Shown here piece by piece: positions 46,133-54,137 of a DNA stretch of 64,000 nt. Under the pieces are notes generated by a model. The model was not told the origin of the DNA. It was given only the letters and a program-made list of their open reading frames with translations, and searched no databases. Positions within the stretch are counted from its first letter, which is position 1; each line of letters opens with the position of its first letter. A program made the position numbers and the translations under genes. The DNA is from Paraburkholderia mimosarum LMG 23256 = NBRC 106338 (lineage in GTDB: Bacteria; Pseudomonadota; Gammaproteobacteria; Burkholderiales; Burkholderiaceae), in NCBI RefSeq assembly GCF_000739815.1, contig NZ_BBJJ01000021.1, forward strand, positions 62,001-126,000, given 5' to 3'.

Positions 46133-46255
46133 ATGCCTTGGACAGTAGCAGTAGTCGACCTTCGAACGGTTTTTCTGCCTGACCGGCACGACGCCCGCCT
46201 GGATTCTCCCCTAGCCGCCGTCCTGCCAGCAGGCAGACGGTGCGCGCCGCAGTAG
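46133..46255 (+). CDS. Possible leader ORF 1 (40 residues)
   Basis: ATG 46133 with AAAGGGGC 5 bases upstream, ending TAG. The translation begins MPWTVAVVDLRTVFLPD and is otherwise unremarkable. It starts about 20 bases after the predicted transcription start, so it would be the first open frame on the transcript. No homologue recognised; included because of its ribosome site and position. Confidence 0.35.
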   Translation: MPWTVAVVDLRTVFLPDRHDARLDSPLAAVLPAGRRCAPQ

Positions 46256-46472
46256 CTTCCGCAGTTTCTTCCCGCGCATCTCTTCGATTGGCCACCGTCT
46301 TTGACGCGTGCGTTGTTACGCGCATTCGTCCAGACGATTCGGCGCGTCGGGCCATTGGCTCGCGGCGCCGCATGCTCACGCCGTTTTCGCGCGCCGAACG
46401 TCGCGCGCAGCGGCATGCGGTTACCCACGTCCATTCAACGAGAATCGGACGCAAACGACGGAGGAGTTCACG

Positions 46473-46544
46473 ATGCCCGACCCTGAGCCTGGTTCCAGTA
46501 TGACTCGCCGTGCGTTCTCGCTGAACGCCGCTCGCTTCGCCTGA
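46473..46544 (+). CDS. MgtL-like leader peptide
   Basis: A 23-codon frame: ATG 46473 with a strong GGAGGAG 6 bases upstream, TGA at 46542-46544. The peptide starts MPDPEPGSSMTRR, an acidic/Pro run followed by Arg-Arg. It recalls the Salmonella MgtL leader, which starts MEPDPTP and has a following Arg cluster. Such acidic-Pro starts destabilise the ribosome at low Mg2+ and so control the downstream Mg2+ transporter (known mechanism for MgtL). The CCTCCT just after the stop codon could pair with the leader's own ribosome site. Confidence 0.65.
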   Translation: MPDPEPGSSMTRRAFSLNAARFA

Positions 46545-46652
46545 CCTCCTGGCCGCACACGTTCCTCCCGCACGCCCGAGCACTTCGGCCCGTGTGAACT
46601 GAACGAAGGCCCGGTCGACGGCGCCACGTTTCAAGCTATCGGAGGAATCACC

Positions 46653-46802
46653 ATGCGCTTCGCACTCCTCATTGCGCAACTCCCGCGCGTCGAAGAAGCT
46701 CGCACGCACTACAACGACATGCTCGCGCTCGATGACCGTTCGCCTGTATCGGCCCGCGTGGTCGCCGCGGTCCGGGCGGCCCTCTGGAAACTCGCTCACT
46801 AA
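46653..46802 (+). CDS. Small hypothetical protein upstream of the transporter (49 residues)
   Basis: ATG 46653 with GGAGGA 6 bases upstream, TAA at 46800-46802. The translation has a hydrophobic start (MRFALLIAQLPRV) and two charged helical segments. It ends 110 bases before the transporter start. It has coding-like codon choice. It could be a third translated leader frame or a small partner protein. Confidence 0.5.
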   Translation: MRFALLIAQLPRVEEARTHYNDMLALDDRSPVSARVVAAVRAALWKLAH

Positions 46803-46912
46803 CACGGCCTGGCGTGACCGCCTGTCTCCCCATCGCTCCCGGCCGGCAGCAGGGCGAGACAGTGCCACACCTCGATCATCAAATTAAAAAGCCCTGCCAA
46901 GGAATAAACAAA

Positions 46913-48574
46913 ATGTCCACCACACCAGCAAACATCGCCCCGCGCCGGGCCGCTGTGCTCGACGATGCACACATCGGCGATATCAAGGGTGCCTTCGGCA
47001 CGATCGCCCACCACGACACCGCCCCGCGCAGCAACTGGATGGCGCGTCTGCGCACGCTGCTTGCCATCCTTGGCCCCGGCCTCATCGTCATGGTTGGCGA
47101 TAACGACGCCGGCGCGTTCGGCACCTATACGCAAGCTGGGCAGAACTACGGCACGTCGCTGCTCTGGACGCTCGCACTGCTGATACCGGTTCTCTACGTC
47201 AACCAGGAAATGGTGCTGCGCCTGGGCGCCGTGACCGGTGTCGGTCACGCGCGCCTCATCTTCGAACGCTTCGGCAAGTTCTGGGGTGCGTTCAGCGTCA
47301 TCGATCTCTTCCTGCTCAATGCGCTCACGATCGTCACCGAGTTCATCGGCATTACGTTTGCACTTGATTTCCTCGGCGTCTCGAAGGTTCTCGGCGTCTG
47401 CATCGCCGCAGTGCTGACGATGGCCGCGGTCAGTACCGGCGACTTCAGGCGCTTCGAACGCTTCGCGATCGTGCTGTGTCTGTTGAGTCTCCTGCTCGTT
47501 CCGGTGCTCGTGTCGATCCACCCGCCTGTCGGTGTCATTGCGCGTGACTTCCTCGTGCCGACCTGGCCGAAGCATTCGAAGCTCTCCGATGTCATGCTGC
47601 TCGTCATCGGCATCGTCGGCACGACGGTCGCACCGTGGCAACTGTTCTTCCAGCAGAGCTATGTGATCGACAAGCGCATTACGCCGCGCTTCATGAAGTA
47701 CGAAAAGGCCGACCTCTGGATTGGCATCGCGTTCGTGATCATCGGCGCCGTGGCAATGATGGCCTTCACCGCCGCGCTGTTTGACGGCAGGCCCGAATTC
47801 GGCAATTTCACCGATGCGGGTGGGGTGATTGCCGGCCTGCACAAGTATGTCGGCCAGACGTCGGCGACGATCTTTGCGGTCGCGCTCCTCGACGCGTCGA
47901 TCATCGGTGCCGCCGCAGTTTCGCTCTCGACGGCCTACGCGATCGGCGATGTGTTCAAGGTCAAGCACTCGCTGCATCGCAGTGTGCTCGACGCGAAGGG
48001 CTTCTATCTCGTCTACTTCGGCATCATCGCGCTCGCTGCCGCCCTCGTGCTGATGCCCGGCAGCCCGCTCGGCCTCCTGACCGAGGCTGTGCAGACGCTC
48101 GCCGGCGTGCTGCTGCCGAGCGCAACGGTGTTCCTGCTGCTGTTGTGCAACGACAAGGCGGTGCTTGGGCCGTGGGTGAATTCCAGGAAACTGAACGTGT
48201 TCACGGGTGCAGTGATTGCCGTGCTCGTCGTGCTGTCGATCATCCTGACGTCCGCCACCGTATTTCCGGATATCAGCGGTGCGGCGATCGTCGAGATTCT
48301 CGTGGGCGGATGTGGACTTGCCGCCGCCGTGTACGTCGCGGTGGAGCTCTCGCGCAAGGCGCGCGGTAAGGCTGTCAACCATGATGCGCCGGCGCTCAAC
48401 AAGCCAGCCCTCAAGGCGTTGCGCAACACGTGGCGCATGCCGCCGCTCGACGACCTGTCGGCGCCGCAACACCTGACGTTGTCGACGCGCGTGTGGATGG
48501 GCGTGCTGCGCACGTATCTCGTCGTCGCAGTGGGTCTCGTCATCGTGAAGGTCGTGCAGATGGCCATTCACTAA
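46913..48574 (+). CDS. Nramp-related divalent metal transporter, probably Mg2+ type
   Basis: A 553-residue membrane protein with 11-12 predicted helices and a 40-residue N-terminal extension. The first-helix motif of Nramp proteins (DPGN) is here D65-A-G-A68 in VGDNDAGAFGTYTQAG: Asp kept, Pro and Asn lost. The sixth-helix MPH is replaced by A240-P-W242, so the Met thioether that selects Mn2+/Fe2+ is missing. Loss of that Met is the hallmark of Nramp-related magnesium transporters (family knowledge). Start ATG 46913 has AAGGA 9 bases upstream. An upstream leader carries an MgtL-like peptide, which fits Mg2+ control. An OprB porin is divergent. Confidence 0.8.
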   Translation: MSTTPANIAPRRAAVLDDAHIGDIKGAFGTIAHHDTAPRSNWMARLRTLLAILGPGLIVMVGDNDAGAFGTYTQAGQNYGTSLLWTLALLIPVLYVNQEMVLRLGAVTGVGHARLIFERFGKFWGAFSVIDLFLLNALTIVTEFIGITFALDFLGVSKVLGVCIAAVLTMAAVSTGDFRRFERFAIVLCLLSLLLVPVLVSIHPPVGVIARDFLVPTWPKHSKLSDVMLLVIGIVGTTVAPWQLFFQQSYVIDKRITPRFMKYEKADLWIGIAFVIIGAVAMMAFTAALFDGRPEFGNFTDAGGVIAGLHKYVGQTSATIFAVALLDASIIGAAAVSLSTAYAIGDVFKVKHSLHRSVLDAKGFYLVYFGIIALAAALVLMPGSPLGLLTEAVQTLAGVLLPSATVFLLLLCNDKAVLGPWVNSRKLNVFTGAVIAVLVVLSIILTSATVFPDISGAAIVEILVGGCGLAAAVYVAVELSRKARGKAVNHDAPALNKPALKALRNTWRMPPLDDLSAPQHLTLSTRVWMGVLRTYLVVAVGLVIVKVVQMAIH

Positions 48575-49240
48575 TGCGGATGGGGCAGGCACACGTCGGT
48601 CTCCTTTTCACGAGCGCGCGGTGTGCGAAATTGAGCGCAGGCGCAGGCAACCTGTGCGCAACGGCTCCCTCATAGCGTGATCGGCCGGCCAGCCGCGCGG
48701 GGTGGGGGTGCTTCGCTGGCGTTTCTGCCTGGGTCGTGCTGTCGGGACGGGTCCGCGGGGCCCGGCAGGCACTTTCATTGGCGCCCGTTCGCAGAGGCAG
48801 TGTGGCCTGTTCGGATCGTTGATTGCCGCGCTTGGGCGCGTCTATACGACCGCAAGAGGTCACCAGGAAGCTAGGCCCGCCGCGAGCGGGCTTTTATTTG
48901 TAGTGTTGCGAAATGTACCTTGACCGGTGAAAGGTGTTTCTCTCAGCGCCAAACCACAGCGCGGGCTGTTGCTGACTGATGGTCCGCTATCCGCGCAAAC
49001 GCCTTTCGTCTGGACCGCCGAACAATGCGCCGACATATCTCGACGGTAAAAGGCGTCCCAACGACGATCTGAGGCCGCTGTGCGCTCCCTGGTCAGGGGC
49101 GGGCCCGCGAGCCGTTCTCCTGGCGGGTTTTCGCCCGTCGTGCCGTTCACGTCAGGTGCTCAGTCTGTACCTTCTGGACGCGAAACGCGGGTGCGGTAGC
49201 AATTGCTACGGACATCCAGACCCCATCGCGATGCACGTTT
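48575..49240. other. Intergenic region between the transporter and chcA
   Basis: Apart from the terminator at 48875 I find no feature. Short frames on both strands (48979-49398 plus, 48860-49150 minus) lack ribosome sites and family likeness. Confidence 0.5.
48875..48899 (+). terminator. Intrinsic terminator
   Basis: GCCCGC / GCGGGC stem around CGCGA, followed by TTTTATTT, 300 bases downstream of the Nramp-related gene. Confidence 0.75.
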
Positions 49241-49266
49241 TGTCCGGGCGAACGTCGTCTCTGTCC
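49241..49266 (+). promoter_or_regulatory. chc regulator site 1 (upstream of chcA)
   Basis: Direct repeat TGTCC-N16-TGTCC (49241-49245, 49262-49266), period 21 bp, about 146 bases upstream of the chcA start. The second half-site is part of TCTCTGTCCATTG, which recurs exactly at 53164-53176. Confidence 0.7.
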
Positions 49267-49411
49267 ATTGAGCGGAACTCGGCTCAGGCTCTAAATTGGC
49301 GGCATCAAACCCACCGGGCGCTTGCGAGAAATGCAAATACCGCGCGCCATCCCGTCCGAACCTTCCGCCAGCGGCGCGCGAAGTTCGGACGGCCCTAGAG
49401 GAGACACCGCC

Positions 49412-52192
49412 ATGGCCCATCAGATCACACTCCGTTTCGAGGACGGCGTGACCCGCTTCATCGAGTGCGCGGACGCAGAGCGCATCACCGATGCCGCGAT
49501 TCGCGCAAAGATCAATATTCCACTCGATTGCCGTGATGGCGTGTGCGGTACCTGCAAGGCAGTCTGCGAGTCAGGCGAGTACGTGCTGGGCGACTGCGTG
49601 GACGATGCGCTCAGCCCGGAGGAGGTGAGCGAGCGCAAGGTTCTCACCTGCCAGATGAGCCCGCGTTCCGATTGCGTAATCCAGATCGCCACGAACTCCG
49701 CTGTCTCCGGCACCGGCCCGACCTCCCACAGGGGGCGCATTGTCGCCTGCCAGCGCGCGTCGGGCAGCACGATCGCCTTCTCGGTCGAGCTGGAGAACCG
49801 CGCGAATCTCAGCTTCCTTCCTGGCCAGTACGTCAACATCCGCGTGCCCGGAACCGATCAAACAAGGTCCTACTCCTTCAGTTCGGGGCCGTCGGAGCCG
49901 CATTTGTCCTTCCTTGTGCGCAACGTGCGCCAAGGGGCGATGTCGACCTGGCTGTGCGAAAGCGCCAAGGCAGGGGACGAAATCGAGTTTCGCGGCCCGA
50001 TGGGTGGCTTCTATCTGCGCAAGATCGAGCGCCCGGTGCTGTTTCTGGCGGGTGGCACGGGCCTCGCGCCGTTCCTCTCGATGCTGGACAAGATCGTAGA
50101 GGACGGCGGCAGCCCGTACCCGATTCACATGATCCTGGGCGTGAACACCGATGAGGATCTGGTTGGCGTCGACCGGCTCGAAGCCTATGCAGAGCGTCTG
50201 CCGAACTTCACCTATGCCTGCACCGTCGCCAGTCCCGACAGTGCCCACCCCCACAAGGGCTATGTGACGCATCACATCATCCCTTCGCAGCTCAACGACG
50301 GCGACGCGGATGTCTACCTGTGCGGCCCGCCGCCGATGGTCGATGCGGTGCGCAACCACCTCTCGGCCGAAGGGCTCGCGCCGCGCAACTTCTATTACGA
50401 GAAGTTCGCCGGTACCGGCCTGGTGGTGCAGACCGGCGAAGAGCGCATCGCGCCTGTCGATGTCGATGAAGCCTTCGACCTGCGCATGGCACTCGAACTG
50501 GGGGCAGCCCAGCTGACCATGGGCCGGCTGTCGAGCGAGCAGTTGATCCGCTTCCGCCAGCTCGCCGAGGCGACGGCGCCGTACGTGTCCGGGCAGCGCT
50601 TTACTGACGTGGCGCGCTATATCGAGGCAAACTACGCCTTCCACCTGTTCACGATTGAAGCCTCCGGAAACGCCCAGCTGATCGCGCTCTACCGGCAACT
50701 GGCCGTGCAGGACTTCATCGCGCGCGCGCTAACCGACCAGATCGAGATCGTCGGCGATATCGTCCAGCAGCACCGGGACATTGTCGGCGCCTTCGAACTG
50801 GGCGACCTGAACAAGGCACAAGAAGTGATTGCGCTGCATGCGCTCCATTCCAAGGCCACGATGAGCCGTGCGCTGGAGCGGCTGGCGCTGGGCAAGACGG
50901 CCCCTAAGGTCGCCGCGCCCCCAATTGCCGTGCCGCAAAGCGCGCCGCAGGTTTGCCCGTTCACGGCCAAAACGCTTCAGGCCTATTCACACGAACTGGA
51001 CTGGCCCGAGGGGCTGGAGCCATTCAAGGTGGTCGACGACGGCTCGCAAGGCGACCCTTACGAGCACTACCGCTGGATGCGGGAACATGCGCCGGTGCTG
51101 CGTTGCCAGTCGGCGACTTCGGACGTGTGGTTCCTCTCGCGCTATGACGATGTCTACCAGGCGATCCGCAACCCGAAGCTGTTTTCCTCCGAGGTCGTCA
51201 GCCCGCCGCCGCTGACCTTCCTGACGTTGTTCGACGCGCCCGACCATTCGCGCTTGCGCAAGGTCGTTCAGCCATCCTTCCTGCCGCTGGCGCTCGATCC
51301 GTTTGTTGACCAGATCGCGCAAAGGGCGGAGGACCTGCTCGACGCGATGATCGCCAAAGGTGGCGGTGATGTCGTCAATGATTTCGCCATCCCGCTCAGC
51401 ATCTCCACCATCTCCACGATGATCGACGTGCCGAACGAGGATGAGGAGAAGATGAAGTTCTGGTCGGACGAGACCTTTAGCTACTTCGGGCGCCTTGCCC
51501 GCAACGCGCCGGGGACCGGCACCGACGAGCAGAGCGCGCAGGCTTTCTTCGCATACCTGAAGGAAGCGATGGAGCGGCTCGCTCTCACCGATAGCCAATC
51601 GATCGGCGGGCATATCGCGCGCATGTGGAAGGACGGTCTGCTTTCGGAAAAGGAAGCGAAAGAACTGTGCGCCTTCGTCTTCATCGCCGGGCACGACACG
51701 ACGACCATCCTTGTCGCCAATGCTTTCCGCATGCTTGCCGAACAGCCGCATCTGCTGGGACGTATCCGCGGAAACCCCGCCGACGCCGATCGTTTCGTCG
51801 AGGAGGTGGCGCGCTATCGTGGCACCGTCCAGCGCGTGAGCCGCATCACCACCGAAGCCACCACGGTCGCAGGCATCGATCTGCCCAAGGGCGCGGTGGT
51901 GCGATTGCTGCTGTCAGCGGCGAACCGCGATAGCCGCAAGTTTGCCGACGGCGAGACATTCGATATCGACCGCGATTCCAGCGGCCACCTGGGCTTCGGC
52001 AACGGCGTGCACAAATGCCTTGGCGCGCCGCTCGCCAAGCTGGAGACGCTGATCGCGACCAAGGCTCTGTCCCGCAAGATCGGCGCCATTGCGCTCGATC
52101 CGGCAAGGCCGATCCAGTATGTGCGGGGCAACAATCTGACCAACTCCGGGCCGGAGCACCTGTTCGTCAAGCTCGGCGGGCTGTCGGTATGA
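49412..52192 (+). CDS. chcA: Self-sufficient P450: ferredoxin-reductase-FCD-P450, cyclohexanecarboxylate hydroxylase
   Basis: A 926-residue single-chain monooxygenase. Residues 1-95: plant-type 2Fe-2S domain with Cys40, 45, 48 and 80. Residues 100-335: BenC-type flavin reductase with RSYSFSS (152-158), GGTGLAP and CGPPPMVDAV. Residues about 345-490: an FCD domain with N407/H411, H454 and H476 in metal-ligand spacing. Residues about 515-926: P450 with AGHDTT in the I helix (759-764), E798-x-x-R801, and haem Cys869 in FGNGVHKCLG. Start ATG 49412 follows GAGGAGA. To my knowledge this is the layout described for P450CHC of Paraburkholderia terrae KU-64, which hydroxylates cyclohexanecarboxylate to the trans-4-hydroxy acid. 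Reductase first and P450 last is the reverse of the CYP102 and CYP116B fusions. Confidence 0.9.
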   Translation: MAHQITLRFEDGVTRFIECADAERITDAAIRAKINIPLDCRDGVCGTCKAVCESGEYVLGDCVDDALSPEEVSERKVLTCQMSPRSDCVIQIATNSAVSGTGPTSHRGRIVACQRASGSTIAFSVELENRANLSFLPGQYVNIRVPGTDQTRSYSFSSGPSEPHLSFLVRNVRQGAMSTWLCESAKAGDEIEFRGPMGGFYLRKIERPVLFLAGGTGLAPFLSMLDKIVEDGGSPYPIHMILGVNTDEDLVGVDRLEAYAERLPNFTYACTVASPDSAHPHKGYVTHHIIPSQLNDGDADVYLCGPPPMVDAVRNHLSAEGLAPRNFYYEKFAGTGLVVQTGEERIAPVDVDEAFDLRMALELGAAQLTMGRLSSEQLIRFRQLAEATAPYVSGQRFTDVARYIEANYAFHLFTIEASGNAQLIALYRQLAVQDFIARALTDQIEIVGDIVQQHRDIVGAFELGDLNKAQEVIALHALHSKATMSRALERLALGKTAPKVAAPPIAVPQSAPQVCPFTAKTLQAYSHELDWPEGLEPFKVVDDGSQGDPYEHYRWMREHAPVLRCQSATSDVWFLSRYDDVYQAIRNPKLFSSEVVSPPPLTFLTLFDAPDHSRLRKVVQPSFLPLALDPFVDQIAQRAEDLLDAMIAKGGGDVVNDFAIPLSISTISTMIDVPNEDEEKMKFWSDETFSYFGRLARNAPGTGTDEQSAQAFFAYLKEAMERLALTDSQSIGGHIARMWKDGLLSEKEAKELCAFVFIAGHDTTTILVANAFRMLAEQPHLLGRIRGNPADADRFVEEVARYRGTVQRVSRITTEATTVAGIDLPKGAVVRLLLSAANRDSRKFADGETFDIDRDSSGHLGFGNGVHKCLGAPLAKLETLIATKALSRKIGAIALDPARPIQYVRGNNLTNSGPEHLFVKLGGLSV

Positions 52193-52214
52193 AACGGGTA
52201 CGGGGGCGGTCGGG

Positions 52215-53135
52215 TCAGTCCGTGCCCGGCAAGGATCGATCGTGGGCCGCCAGGCGGTACTCGGTAGGCCGGAGTCCCGTTTGCTTGCGGAAAAAACGCC
52301 CGAAATATGCTTCGTCCTGAAACCCCAGTTCACTGGCGATCTGCTTCACGCTGAGCGTCGAATAGCCGAGCAGCCGCTTGGCCTCATGGATCGAGCGTGC
52401 GTCGATGGCCTCGCTTGCCGAGATCCCGAAGGTGGCGCGGCAGATGCGGGAGAGCTGGCCAGTGGTCACGCCCATTTCGTCGGCGTAGCTGGAGACTGGC
52501 CGCCGCTCACGGCTATGGCGGTCGAGCAGGGCGCGGAACCGTTCGATCCGCGCCGCCATTGTCCGCTGCTCTGAGCTGGCCGAAAGACGGGCGCTCTCGC
52601 TGAGGCGCCCGATCTTGACGAAGAGGGCGATCGCGAGTGCCGCGCCTGCGGTGAACTGCCAGCGCTCGTGGCTCTGAGCCTCGTGCCCGATCGACTGAAA
52701 AAGCGTGTCCAGCGGTGTGCCGCGTTCGACATCGGGATCGACCGAGAGCACCGTTGGCGTGCGCATGAATTCCAGCAACTCGGGCGCGGCTGTCATCGCC
52801 AGCGATTCCAGCGCAGGCTGCGCCGCGGTGATGACGTGACCGTCGATGTCGCTGCGGAAGTGAAACCCGTGGACCGAGTGCGCTGGCACGACGATCAGGC
52901 ATGGCGCAACGACCGCCCACGTTCTGCCGTCGATGAAGGTTTCGCCGCCCCCGCGGGTGACGTAGAGCACCTGGATCAGCGCGTCGTGAACGTGCGGCTT
53001 GATCTCGAAGTCGAAACGGCCGGCACGCAGGGGAATGGGCTCGTAATGCACCATGTCGACCCAGGATTGGCCGGCTTCCGCACCGTAGAGCGCGAAGTGC
53101 AGAACGCTCCGGCGGCGCTGTTGGTCATGGGCCAT
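52215..53135 (-). CDS. AraC-family regulator (PobR-like), chc regulator 1
   Basis: A 306-residue protein. The N-terminal cupin-like sensor has HVHDALIQVLYVTRGGG and VPAHSVHGFHF. The C-terminal double helix-turn-helix has ADEMGVTTGQLSRICRATFG and LSVKQIASELGFQDEAYFGRFFRKQTG. It is one of three related regulators in 8 kb. Divergent from chcB with TGTCC direct repeats (53147-53172) starting 12 bases from its start codon, so autoregulation is likely. Probable ligand: cyclohexanecarboxylate or an intermediate. Confidence 0.85.
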   Translation of the reverse strand: MAHDQQRRRSVLHFALYGAEAGQSWVDMVHYEPIPLRAGRFDFEIKPHVHDALIQVLYVTRGGGETFIDGRTWAVVAPCLIVVPAHSVHGFHFRSDIDGHVITAAQPALESLAMTAAPELLEFMRTPTVLSVDPDVERGTPLDTLFQSIGHEAQSHERWQFTAGAALAIALFVKIGRLSESARLSASSEQRTMAARIERFRALLDRHSRERRPVSSYADEMGVTTGQLSRICRATFGISASEAIDARSIHEAKRLLGYSTLSVKQIASELGFQDEAYFGRFFRKQTGLRPTEYRLAAHDRSLPGTD

Positions 53136-53146
53136 GATGCACGGTA

Positions 53147-53172
53147 TGTCCTGTTATATGTAATCTCTGTCC
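53147..53172 (+). promoter_or_regulatory. chc regulator site 2 (AraC/chcB intergenic)
   Basis: TGTCC at 53147-53151 and 53168-53172, period 21 bp, between divergent regulator and chcB. First half-site reads TGTCCTGTT, as at 57185; second shares 13 bases with the site upstream of chcA. Confidence 0.7.
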
Positions 53173-53257
53173 ATTGTTCCACAGGCGCGTGAGGCGTTCA
53201 ATGGCGATACGGATTTCAGGTAGCGCAAATCCACGGAAAATTTAAGGGATAAATTGC

Positions 53258-54103
53258 ATGGCACAGCAAATTGAAAATCGCGCAGCCGCCTCGGCCTCCT
53301 ACGGGCTGAACTTCAATGGCAAGGTCTGCGTGATCACGGGCGCGGGTAGTGGCATTGGTGCCGGCATCGCGCGTGCCTTCGCCAGTGCTGGAGCGCATGT
53401 AGCGCTTGTGGACCGCAATCTTGCTGGCGCAGAAGCTGTCGCCGCCGAGCTGCGGGAGGCAGGTGCCGTGGCGCAGGCGTTCGGCTGCGACGTGTCGGAC
53501 GAGGCTTCGGTTGGCGCAGCCGCCGACGAGGTTCGCTCAGCCCTCGGTTCGGCCAGCGTGCTCGTCAACAATGCAGGACTACTACGCGCCGGATCGCTCG
53601 AGACGGTCTCGATCGCGGACTGGAACCAGGCCATTGCCGTGAACCTCACGGGCTATCTTCTCTGTGCCCGCGCATTCGGGCGCGACATGCTGGCCGCAGG
53701 CAAGGGCAGTATCGTGCACGTTGCCTCGATTGCGGCGTTCAATCCGCAGACTAATAGCGGTTCCTATAGCCCTAGCAAGGCGGGCGTGCTGCTGCTCTCG
53801 CGGCAGTTGGCGGCAGAGTGGGGCCCGCGCGGCGTGCGCAGCAACTGCGTGCTGCCCGGCATGATCCGCACCGCGCTGTCCGCGAAGTTCTACGAGGAGC
53901 CTGGCTTTGAGGCGCGCCGTGCCGCTGCCACCGCAAGCCGCCGCATTGGCGAGCCGGAGGATCTCGCCGGCCCGGCAATGTTCCTCGCCTCGGACCTCGC
54001 AGCTTACGTCAATGGCTCCGAAGTGCTCGTCGACGGCGGGCTCGATTGCATGCTGATGGACATGGTTCCGCGCCCTGGCTTTAACGCCACCCCGGCCGCG
54101 TGA
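53258..54103 (+). CDS. chcB: Short-chain dehydrogenase, probable 4-hydroxycyclohexanecarboxylate dehydrogenase
   Basis: A 281-residue classical SDR. Cofactor motif TGAGSGIGAGIA about residues 28-39, VNNAG about 107-111, catalytic Ser upstream of Tyr-x3-Lys in NSGSYSPSKAG, and the usual PGMIRTALS after it. It should oxidise the trans-4-hydroxy acid made by ChcA to the 4-oxo acid. Reaction inferred from the neighbouring genes and from the known aromatisation route of cyclohexanecarboxylate; family assignment is firm. Start ATG 53258; the desaturase gene follows after 34 bases. Confidence 0.83.
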   Translation: MAQQIENRAAASASYGLNFNGKVCVITGAGSGIGAGIARAFASAGAHVALVDRNLAGAEAVAAELREAGAVAQAFGCDVSDEASVGAAADEVRSALGSASVLVNNAGLLRAGSLETVSIADWNQAIAVNLTGYLLCARAFGRDMLAAGKGSIVHVASIAAFNPQTNSGSYSPSKAGVLLLSRQLAAEWGPRGVRSNCVLPGMIRTALSAKFYEEPGFEARRAAATASRRIGEPEDLAGPAMFLASDLAAYVNGSEVLVDGGLDCMLMDMVPRPGFNATPAA

Positions 54104-54137
54104 GCGCCATCACACCATAACGAAAAGGAGAGTGGAT

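Noticed and set aside
46799..48592. 597-codon open frame antisense to the Nramp-related gene
   Set aside because: His/Arg/Asp-rich low-complexity translation without domains; a by-product of high GC third positions in the real gene on the plus strand.
48979..49398. 139-codon plus-strand frame before chcA
   Set aside because: No ribosome site, no recognisable motif, and it covers the TGTCC operator.
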